From: Microcaldota archaeon
GTDB taxonomy: Archaea; Micrarchaeota; Micrarchaeia; Norongarragalinales; CAINOH01
Assembly (NCBI GenBank): GCA_027371655.1
Contig: DAHXMR010000182.1
Location: 1-22,802, forward strand
Direction of reading: 5' to 3'
Length of the DNA: 22,802 nt
Both the position numbers and the translations under genes were made by a program. Below, in pieces: positions 5,807 to 13,200 of the stretch. Under the pieces are notes generated by a model that was not told the origin of the DNA, did no database searches, and worked only from the letters and a program-made list of their open reading frames with translations. Every line of letters starts with the position of its first letter. Within the stretch, counting starts at the first letter, position 1.

Positions 5807-6481
5807 ATGGCTTTGAAAGGCGACATGTCGCTTTGGATTTTGACCAAGTTTGCGATGATTTTTTTCATCTTCGCGCTCGCGCTGATCATCACCTTTTTCG
5901 GGAAGATGCAGCAGGAGGCGTCCTGCGGCCAGTCGGCGGACTTGATGGCGAAGGCCATTTCTTCCCGCATTTCGCAGGTGGTTTACGCGCCGGTGGAGGA
6001 CGAGCTGAGGGTGTACAAGATGCCCCCCGCAATCGAGCTGGGGGAGGGGCGCGCGAGGTACGAGATGAGCATCGTGCGCGTCGGCGATTTCAACGGGCAG
6101 TATTTGTCGATTTCGCTGCGCCCGCTTGGGATGTCCATTTCGTGCGGCGGCGGGGATTCGGTTTCCGTTGCAAACACCAACGTTGTTTTCGTGGGCTCCA
6201 CGGGCGTTCCGACGATGATTTCGGATTATTCCGCCGAGCAGACTTTGGATTTGCATCCCTCGGAGCTTGAAAATTTGGGCATAAAATCCAAGCTGCTGGT
6301 GGTGCTGAAGTGCTCTTCGAAGATTCTAGATTCTTCCACGGGGAAGCCGAGGAATTACCTGTTTTTGCAGGATTGCACCAAGGAGACTTCCGGGGAGTGC
6401 ATGGTTTTCAAGGGGGATTCCGACCCGTCGGCGTTCGTGGACAGGTGCTGCGGTTGGAGTTCGACGAGTTTTTGCAGTTAG
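5807..6481 (+). CDS. Single-span Cys-rich envelope protein, 224 residues, 8 cysteines
   Basis: A short head (MALKGDMSLW) precedes a hydrophobic helix at about residues 11-32 (TKFAMIFFIFALALIITFFG) and an external domain. A KG|D processing site is possible but the mature Glu of class III signals is missing, so it may be an uncleaved anchor. The external domain has eight cysteines, the last five crowded in the final 40 residues (DC, EC, RCC, FC). The middle contains alternating hydrophobic strands (MSIVRVGDFNGQYLSISLRP, NTNVVFVGSTG). It follows the 14-Cys gene by 49 bp and precedes the next by 18 bp, so the genes are probably co-transcribed. The helix-then-beta plan is like a minor pilin or pseudopilin. 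No known family is recognised. Confidence 0.7.
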   Translation: MALKGDMSLWILTKFAMIFFIFALALIITFFGKMQQEASCGQSADLMAKAISSRISQVVYAPVEDELRVYKMPPAIELGEGRARYEMSIVRVGDFNGQYLSISLRPLGMSISCGGGDSVSVANTNVVFVGSTGVPTMISDYSAEQTLDLHPSELENLGIKSKLLVVLKCSSKILDSSTGKPRNYLFLQDCTKETSGECMVFKGDSDPSAFVDRCCGWSSTSFCS

Positions 6482-6499
6482 GCTTGCGAAGTGTTTTTT

Positions 6500-6997
6500 A
6501 TGTGGTTGAGGGGTTTCATCGGGCCGGTCGGGGACGACATTCCCAGCATTTTTCCGATTGTCGCGGGGATAGTGCTTTTTTTGGGCACGCTTGTTTACGC
6601 GAACAACGCGCTTGACTCGCGCAACGCGGAGTTGGACTTGCGCAAGGCGGCCTTGGATTTGTCTTATGCTGTTTTGGAGAAGGGCTTTGTTTCGGTGGAT
6701 GATTTGAACGCGGTGTGCTCAAGCAGCCTTATTCCCACCGCGGGCAGGCACAGGGCGTTGTTTTTGGTGGTGCTGAAGGATTGCGGCCAGCGCAATTCGC
6801 AGAACCCGTTCGAGGGCGTGGGCTTTTGCGCGGGGCCGAATACGGGTTGGGATGCGGGGTCGCGGAAGGTGGTGCCCGAGCCGTCAAGTTACGTGTCGCT
6901 TGCGTATCCGGTTGCAACGTATTGCGGGAACGGGAACGAGCGGGGCTTGGGCGTGGTCAACGTGATTACTTGGAACAAGGCGAACCAGGCGGGCTGA
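6500..6997 (+). CDS. Single-span envelope protein, 165 residues, 4 cysteines
   Basis: ATG 6500 was chosen; a GTG at 6491 is the alternative. The head MWLRGFIGPVGDDIPSIFPI leads into a hydrophobic span (VAGIVLFLGTLVY, about 21-33) and a long charged heptad-like helix (NALDSRNAELDLRKAALDLSYAVLE), much like the extended N-terminal helix of a pilin. The external domain has four cysteines and Gly/Asn-rich loops (CAGPNTGWDAG, YCGNGNERGLG). It sits 18 bp after the preceding gene and about 48 bp before the next, in the same orientation. It is a likely structural partner of the flanking pilin-like proteins. No canonical class III site is visible. Confidence 0.7.
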   Translation: MWLRGFIGPVGDDIPSIFPIVAGIVLFLGTLVYANNALDSRNAELDLRKAALDLSYAVLEKGFVSVDDLNAVCSSSLIPTAGRHRALFLVVLKDCGQRNSQNPFEGVGFCAGPNTGWDAGSRKVVPEPSSYVSLAYPVATYCGNGNERGLGVVNVITWNKANQAG

Positions 6998-7045
6998 ATC
7001 GGCTGTTTTTTTGATTTGTTGGGATTTGCGGGTTTGGTTTTCGAA

Positions 7046-7744
7046 ATGGTTTTTGGGAAAATGGGAATGGGCAAGGCGGGGAAACGCGGGCAGGCGGCGA
7101 TTTTCGACGGCATCACGTTCCTGCTTTTGGCGTCGCTTTCGGCGAGCATGGTGTTTTTTTTCCTGTCCACGTACGGCAATTCGCAGGAGCGCACGCTTGG
7201 CAACGCGCATGTTTTGAATTTCATGCTTGCCGCGTTCAAGGCGGTTTACTCGGTGGAGGCAAGCTCGCTTGGCGGCGTGGCGCTGCCGGAGGATTCGGGG
7301 GGTTCGCATACGTGCAGCGTGCTTTCGGATTGGCGGGGGGTTTCGGTTTCCGACGTGTTGAAGAAGGATTTGCGCGACGGAAAGCTGGATGACTTGTATG
7401 GCATTGCGCCTTCGCCGGGCTTGACGGCCTTGCGTTGCGGTTCGGCTTCGGTTTTCAAGGAGTTCACTGACGCGGGTTACAGTTATTTCGTGGAAGTGGA
7501 CAAGATTGAGGCCGGCGGCCCCGTTTTGCTTGCGCCTTCGGGCGGCCATTTGAACAACAGCGATTTGAGCGCGACAAGCGACCAGCGCATAACCAGTTGC
7601 AGCCAGGCCTTGCCCGCGGACCCGTTCGTGGTTGCCACGCCTTTCCGCGTGTTCAAGTGCTCGGGAAGCGGCCAGTCCGGGTCGTGCCAGTCTGACGATT
7701 ACGAATTGCGCGGGTGCCTGTGGCAGACGCAGCGCCTAAGCTGA
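7046..7744 (+). CDS. Pilin-like protein with variant class III signal, 232 residues, 6 cysteines
   Basis: The signal region is KAGKRGQAAIFDGITFLLLA, with the KRG|Q site of archaeal prepilins but Asp where Glu is usual, followed by a hydrophobic helix (FLLLASLSASMVFFFL). ATG 7046 is the first ATG; ATG 7061 or 7067 would give shorter, more typical heads, and a TTG at 7016 is less likely. The external part has six cysteines. It begins with a helical stretch (NAHVLNFMLAAFKAVYSV) and ends with a Cys-dense SGSGQSGSCQSDDYELRGCL segment. It is the last of the four-gene run and converges on the zinc-ribbon gene on the other strand. It is probably a minor pilin or filament-tip subunit. Confidence 0.7.
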   Translation: MVFGKMGMGKAGKRGQAAIFDGITFLLLASLSASMVFFFLSTYGNSQERTLGNAHVLNFMLAAFKAVYSVEASSLGGVALPEDSGGSHTCSVLSDWRGVSVSDVLKKDLRDGKLDDLYGIAPSPGLTALRCGSASVFKEFTDAGYSYFVEVDKIEAGGPVLLAPSGGHLNNSDLSATSDQRITSCSQALPADPFVVATPFRVFKCSGSGQSGSCQSDDYELRGCLWQTQRLS

Positions 7745-7773
7745 GTCTCTTATTGTTCAAGCGCGGCCCCGCA

Positions 7774-7803
7774 CCAACGTCTGAAGGCGCGGGAATCCGT
7801 TGG
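7774..7803. terminator. Inverted repeat between convergent genes
   Basis: CCAACG (7774-7779) pairs with CGTTGG (7798-7803) in the 71-bp gap between the convergent genes. It could act as a bidirectional terminator or 3' UTR structure. No long T tract adjoins it. Confidence 0.25.
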
Positions 7804-7815
7804 GGGTCTTGAAAA

Positions 7816-9786
7816 TCAGGCTGTCGCCGCTTCGGGCGCGGTGGTTGCCGCGGGCGTTTTCTTTTTGACCGTCACTTCTTCGAGGCATTTGGGGCAGAGG
7901 TAGATGAAGTAGTCTGCTTTGGGCGTGATTTTCGGCGAGCAGTTGGCGCACATTCCCGTTCCGCAGTAGGGGCAGAACACGATGCGCGTGTTTTTCGAGT
8001 GGCACGTGGGGCAGCCCATTCCTTTTTCTGCCTGTATTTTCACGAATTCGACGCTCGGCTTTTTCTCCTCCTGTGCCGCGGGGTGGCCGGTGCTTATTGC
8101 GTTGAGCTGGTCGAATAGCGCGGAGCTTTCGCCCTCTTTTTTCGCGGCTTCACCTTTTTGTTCGCCGAACAGGTCTTCCATCGTGACTTTTTGCGGGGTT
8201 TGCGGCGCGGCCTTGGCCTCGGGCTTTCCCACCTGCATCGTTGATTTGAGGGAGTCTTCGGTCTTTGTGGCCTTGAGTTGCGTGTAAACGTCCTGGACGA
8301 GGTCGTTGAATTCTTCCTTTGCGGCGACGTTTCTTGTCGCGATGACGCGCACGCTTTGGCCTTGCGCGGCTTCGAGGTAGCGCCTGCGCACGCGTTCGCC
8401 GCTTGGCTGCGGCTGTTGCGCCGGGCCTTCCGGAAGCGGGCCGCCCATTATGTCGGTGAGCACGGCTTCGGCCTCGGCTTCGCGCACTTTTTTGAGTTCG
8501 GCTTTCACCTCGTCTTTTGACGCGGCGATGGAGGGAATGGGCGCTGCCGCCGTCCCCTGCGATTTTTTGAGCGGGACGTCTATTTCAATAGACTGTTCTT
8601 CGTGCGAGATTTCCTTTTTGAGCTGCATCAGCTTTTCGGCGGGCGCGATTTCCTTGCGCGCGAGGTAGATTTCCTGCGCGCTTGGCGAAACCTGCTTTTT
8701 TTCCGGGGCTGCGGCGGTTGGCGTTGCGGTAATTGCGGGGGCAAGCGGGGCGGCAAGCGGTGCGGGCTTTGGGGCGGGGCTTGGAGCTGCGGCCGGCGGC
8801 TTTTGCTCCTGTGGCTTTGTGCGCAGCGGGATTTCAAGTTCCATTTTTTCCTCGCGGATTTGCTCTTGCGATTTTTGCGCGGGAATTGGCTGCGGTTGTG
8901 CAATTTGGGGTTTGGGTTGCGCGGGCGTTGGCTGTTGGATCGGAATGGACACTTGCGGTTGGGCCTGTTGCGGGGGCTGGGGTTTTTTTACCGGAATTGG
9001 CGGAATTGCTTGTGTTGCCTGTGGCGCGGGTTTTGCCTGCCGTGCAAGCCAAGGCGGCACTCCCTGCAGGGCTTTTGGCGTCGGCGCCTGCGGAGGTTTT
9101 TCCTCCGGTTTTTGGATTGGGGCAACGATTTGAGCAACTTGAGCAACAGATGGGGCGGCGGTTGGCGCTGCGGTAATTGCGGGGGCAAGCGGGGCGGCAG
9201 GCTGCGCGGGCTTTGGGGCTTCCGCTTTTTGCGGGGTTTCGGGTTGCATTTGCGGTTGTTGTTTTGTGAAAAACGGCATGAGGGGCGCTTTTGGTTTTTG
9301 GGCCGCCTGCGCCTTGAACGCTTCGGAAAGCCTTGCCGCAACTCCCGTGATTGGCGGTTCTTGCGGCAATGGAATTGCCCTTGGTGCGGCTTTTGGCGGT
9401 TGCGCGGGTTGCTGTGGCGGCCCGTGCATGGGGACGGGAATCGGGATGCCCACGGTCAGGAATGCGGGGCGGGAGTAGAAGAAAAACGCCCGGAAGCAGG
9501 CGAATGCAAGTACCAGCACGGTTGACAGGATAAGGGGGGCGAAGCCCTGCGAAAAGGGGTAGCCCGCGGCCGCGGATGCCGCGTAGTCCAACACTATTGC
9601 CGCGATTGTGAGGATTGCCCCGACGACCACGGACAGGCCGAGTTTTTCCCTTGTGGAATTCAACCGCACGTCGGGCCAGGTGATGCGCAAAAGCAGGTAG
9701 CCGAAGCTTGCCGAGCCCGCGACCAAAGCCAGGTAATACAAAGTGCCGATCGTGCCGGAGAAGCTGGAGGCGTCCATCGTTGCCAT
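7816..9786 (-). CDS. Three-span membrane protein with giant Pro/Gln/Ala linker and C-terminal double zinc ribbon
   Basis: The product is 656 residues from ATG 9786, which lies about 29 bp after a TATA box; ATG 9777 is an alternative. Spans are near residues 13-33, 48-68 and 80-103. Residues 125-400 are low complexity (Pro, Gln, Ala, Lys), with two near-identical copies of PAITAxPTAA. Residues 400-585 are charged and helical. The C-terminus has eight cysteines at 592/595, 605/608, 613/616 and 631/634: CPTC, CPYC, CANC and CPKC, giving two zinc-ribbon/RING-like sites. This suggests a membrane-tethered cytoplasmic adaptor that holds a nucleic-acid- or protein-binding zinc module on a long flexible arm. 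No family is recognised. The linker composition resembles the truncated gene at 1-812. Plus-strand frames over it (for example 8602-9525) are Cys/Trp/Arg shadows. Confidence 0.75.
   Translation of the reverse strand: MATMDASSFSGTIGTLYYLALVAGSASFGYLLLRITWPDVRLNSTREKLGLSVVVGAILTIAAIVLDYAASAAAGYPFSQGFAPLILSTVLVLAFACFRAFFFYSRPAFLTVGIPIPVPMHGPPQQPAQPPKAAPRAIPLPQEPPITGVAARLSEAFKAQAAQKPKAPLMPFFTKQQPQMQPETPQKAEAPKPAQPAAPLAPAITAAPTAAPSVAQVAQIVAPIQKPEEKPPQAPTPKALQGVPPWLARQAKPAPQATQAIPPIPVKKPQPPQQAQPQVSIPIQQPTPAQPKPQIAQPQPIPAQKSQEQIREEKMELEIPLRTKPQEQKPPAAAPSPAPKPAPLAAPLAPAITATPTAAAPEKKQVSPSAQEIYLARKEIAPAEKLMQLKKEISHEEQSIEIDVPLKKSQGTAAAPIPSIAASKDEVKAELKKVREAEAEAVLTDIMGGPLPEGPAQQPQPSGERVRRRYLEAAQGQSVRVIATRNVAAKEEFNDLVQDVYTQLKATKTEDSLKSTMQVGKPEAKAAPQTPQKVTMEDLFGEQKGEAAKKEGESSALFDQLNAISTGHPAAQEEKKPSVEFVKIQAEKGMGCPTCHSKNTRIVFCPYCGTGMCANCSPKITPKADYFIYLCPKCLEEVTVKKKTPAATTAPEAATA
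8711..8755. repeat. 45-bp direct repeat, copy 1, in the linker coding region
   Basis: This copy matches 9155-9199 at 44 of 45 positions (one T/C difference). It encodes the repeated PLAPAITAxPTAA peptide on the minus strand. The two copies are 444 bp apart, a multiple of three, so recombination between them would keep the frame. Confidence 0.85.
9155..9199. repeat. 45-bp direct repeat, copy 2, in the linker coding region
   Basis: This is the partner of 8711-8755, in the same orientation and reading frame, within the Pro/Ala-rich linker. The near identity at the DNA level suggests recent duplication or gene conversion. Confidence 0.85.
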
Positions 9787-9810
9787 GAACCTAATGCAAG
9801 GGTTTTTGCG

Positions 9811-9845
9811 AATTAAATCCTTTGCAAAAAACAATTAAATAGCGG
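9811..9845. promoter_or_regulatory. Divergent promoter region with two AT-rich boxes
   Basis: On the minus strand GGATTTAATT (centre about 9815) lies 29 bp before ATG 9786. On the plus strand CAATTAAATAGC (centre about 9837) would give a TSS near 9863 and a leader of about 24 nt for ATG 9887. The boxes are about 22 bp apart. Confidence 0.5.
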
Positions 9846-9886
9846 GCAAGCATTCTACTTGCGGGTAAGGGGGCGCTTTTGGAAAA

Positions 9887-10138
9887 ATGGCTTTCGACAT
9901 CGTCGCGTTTGCGAAGGACTTGTGGCTGTTGCTTCTGCTTTCGGCGATAATCGCGCTGGTGATTTTCCCGATAGTGTTCCTTTCCGCGTTCGCCTACGAC
10001 GTTTTGTCCAAGAAATACCCGCAAACCCCGAAAATAGTGCTGATGATGCTCGTCACCCTGTTCGGCACCTTCGTCGGCGTTTTGATACTCTATGCATACG
10101 TTGGCGGGATTTTCCTTCCCATTGCCGCGCCACAGTGA
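9887..10138 (+). CDS. Small two-span membrane protein, 83 residues
   Basis: MAFDIVAFAKDLWLLLLLSA begins a first span (about residues 13-36). A short cytoplasmic or external loop, YDVLSKKYPQTPKI, follows, then a second span (about 50-76) and a short tail. It is nearly all hydrophobic with no cysteines and no recognisable motif. It stands alone between the divergent zinc-ribbon gene and the giant exported protein, with a good hairpin plus T tract after it. The holin-like plan (two spans, short hairpin) is common and not diagnostic. The function is unknown. Confidence 0.6.
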   Translation: MAFDIVAFAKDLWLLLLLSAIIALVIFPIVFLSAFAYDVLSKKYPQTPKIVLMMLVTLFGTFVGVLILYAYVGGIFLPIAAPQ

Positions 10139-10176
10139 ATAATTTCTGCGGAACATACGGAGCATATTGTGTTGTG

Positions 10177-10204
10177 CGGGCCGCCTTGGCGCTCGCCCGT
10201 TTTT
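10177..10204 (+). terminator. Hairpin plus T5 terminator
   Basis: CGGGC (10177-10181) pairs with GCCCG (10195-10199) around a partly self-complementary loop (CGCC..GGCG), followed directly by TTTTT (10200-10204). It ends the small membrane protein transcript and insulates the next promoter. Confidence 0.55.
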
Positions 10205-10216
10205 GCGTTATTAAAA

Positions 10217-10228
10217 GCTATTTAAACC
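10217..10228 (+). promoter_or_regulatory. TATA box for the giant exported protein
   Basis: GCTATTTAAACC contains TATTTAAA centred 27 bp before ATG 10250, predicting a leaderless mRNA. The same TATTTAAA core occurs at 18032-18039 and at the window end. Confidence 0.65.
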
Positions 10229-10249
10229 CGGATTTGCCTTATTCTTGTC

Positions 10250-13200
10250 ATGTACAAAAAGCGGGGCAGGCTGCCCTTGGGGCGCGCGAAAGCCGGTTTT
10301 GCCGCATTTTCGTTTTCCATCGTTGCTATCGCCCTTCTTTTCACCGAATTGTTCTCTCCCCTTGCATACGGAGTGACAAGCGTCGCATCCGGCAGCGGCA
10401 TTGCCGCGGGCTCCTCCGGCGTGCAAACGGGCACCGGCGATTGCTATTCCAACTCGCTTTCCCCTTCGCAGACCAAGGCTTTTTGGGATTCGACCCTGGG
10501 GTTCATAGGCCAGGAGCTTAACGCGCTCAATTACCAGCAGCTTTTGCAAAACAAGGCGGGGGCGGTCACCAACCAGCCCCAGAACCTGACCGTCAACGTC
10601 AACACTGATTCGGGAAAAATGTACGGCGTGTCCGATGTTGCGGCCGTGTTGGGCCGCGATCCTTCGCAGGTTGCCGACGACTTGAACGCGGACGTCAACG
10701 GCTCGGTGGACTTGGCGACGGTGAAGGCGTACATGGCGGCAAAGCCCGGGCCGCAAGGCGCGCTGGAAAAACTCCTGGGCATAAAGCCCAAGTTGCAGGT
10801 GGACCAGCCCGCGTTTGAAAACTATAAGATCAAGCTCCCCAACCAGCGCGACATAGGCCTTCAGGAGATTTTCGCAATGCAGGAAATCGGGGCCAACGAC
10901 AGCAACGACAAGTGCCTCCTGGACCACTCCGACATACGCGGAAAAGTAAGTTACATTGTATTGCTTGGAAAGGACTTGTATTTGGGTTTCGACCAGTCCT
11001 CGACCACCGCGAACGCGAACCAGCACCTTACTTCGACGAACACCCTTGCCGCCCTCTCGTTGAACGGCGGGAGCGACATAATCGTTCCCCTGCGGTTCAT
11101 GGATTACTTGAAGACGGTCAAATTCATCGGCGAGCTTGACACGATAGGCTCCATCCTCGAGACCGGCATGGCGCTTGTGGACAAGAAAACGGTCGAGCAG
11201 GCGATTAAGGGCCAGCAGGACTTGGAAGAGCGCGTTGGAAAGCTGGGGGTGGGCGATTCCATTTCCTACCGCTCGATACAAGACGTTACCACCGGCGGCG
11301 TCAAGGTGAAGAGCACTATTTATGACTTGGTCGTGCAGCCAAGCGAAGACAACGTCAAGCGGGCAATAGCCAGTTCCGAACAGGCGGCGGCGAATTTGGC
11401 GGGGTCGGCAAACGCGGAGGAGCGCGTGCAGGCGGCGACGCTTAAGGCGCAGGCCGACAATATGCAAAAAATCTTGGACGACTTGCACGGCCAGAAGCTT
11501 AGCGATGTCGATTTCCAGGACGCGCTTTCCAAGCGCATCAATGAAAATGCCGAAACGATGGAGAGCGCGTACGGCTTCGACCAGTTCCAAAGGCAGACCA
11601 TAAACCAGCAGGCCCTTGACCAGACGCTGAGGGCGGCTGAAGCCGACAACAGGTTCCGCCTCAAGGAGCTTTGCCCGCCGTACGGCGCCTGCACCGAGCA
11701 GCAGTTGGCGCCGTTGAAACGTATTTACGCAATTCTCGCGGGAAGGGCGACGTCAAACTTCGTTTTCGGAATGCTTTGGCTTGGGCCCGGCCGCCTTGCG
11801 CTGACCGCCTCCAACGCGATATCGTTCTCGAGCAACGACCAGAGGTTTGCCGACAACTATCTTCAAATGTACGTTGACACGCCGGTTGCCCCCGACTTCC
11901 GCTCGGCAAGCAACTGGATGCTTTCCGGAAAAGTGGTGGAGCTCCTTTCGGACTTGACGCACTCGGGCATTCCCACGGCGATTTTCGACATAGGCCAGGT
12001 TTATTTGCTCAACCAGCCGGACACCGGCACGAGCCAGGAGGAGGGCACGGCGTCGTTCACCAGCCTGAAAAACGACATCGACCGCTGGGACATCGCAACC
12101 TACTGGAAGGGCCGCTCGGCGGGCACGATGTTCGAGGACATAAAGAACCGCAACGATTACGCGAGGATGTCCATGTTCGCCAACAACATGACCCTTGGCG
12201 CCAATTTGCAGCGCCGCGACGAAATGACCACGTACTACGACCTTCTAACTTACGCGGCGCCGTTGCTTGCGTGGAAGTTCATGAAAATCCCCGATACCAA
12301 CCCGCTTATTTTCACGATGAGCCGCATCGCGACGCTGGACTTTTACATCACCAACGTCGTGGACCCCAACAAGATAAAGAAAGACGAGATGTGCGACGAC
12401 GGCAAGGTGAATTCCTACAAGCACTGGTACGAGGGATTCGTGGCGGCTTCGCAGGTTTCCAATCTTTTGCTTCTTCCCGAAGGCCAGGCGCTGAAGGCAA
12501 CGGCAGCGAAAGCAATCCAAGATTATGCCGAACGCGACGTGACCGGCAAGCTGCAGGGCACCGCGGTATCGTTGGCAAAACTGGTTTCCCCCGACGCGCC
12601 GGTAAACAAGGTGATGAAGCGGCTTGGCATTTTCGTCCAGATGCTTTCGCCTTTTGACATGGCAAAGGCCGCCGCGGCAAGCATGGGCTTCGAGTACACG
12701 ATGCGCTGCAAGGACACGTCTTACACGGTGCTGGGCTACCAGCCGCTTCAAAAGAAGGCCGAGGGCGGGGTGAGCGCGCTGAAGGACAAGTTGAACCCCC
12801 TTGGCGTGGACAAGATTCTGGGGAATTTGAGCATCGGGAACGCGCTTCAGGGCGTTGGCACGCAGATTTCCAAGGATAACATGAGCGAGATAATCAACAC
12901 GCGCGCGCTTATGCAGGACCAGTCGGGGATGATTACTCCGTCCAAGCTTTACTATTTGCACCTTGACGGCGCCACGCAGGAGTGGTGGGGCGTGTACGAC
13001 CAGTTGGCGAAGAAGGGCTGCTTCCGCAAGTGCATCGACGGCAACGTGACCGCCATCTGCATGACGCAGGACGGAGTGGAACTTGTGAACAAGCTCACCG
13101 GCGAGCGCACGAAGCTTGCTGACAAGGACCACTCGCTCATGAGCAATTGCGACATCACCGCGCCCGCCTGCATCATTCCCAACACGCTTGTTTCCGCCAA

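Noticed and set aside
8602..9525. Plus-strand frame of 307 codons
   Set aside because: It is the complement of the Pro/Gln/Ala-rich linker. It gives a Cys/Trp/Arg/Gly-rich translation typical of a shadow in GC-rich DNA.
10211..11590. Long minus-strand frame of 459 codons within the giant protein gene
   Set aside because: Antisense shadow. The plus-strand frame continues for 1436 codons with signal peptide, anchor and a correctly spaced TATA box.
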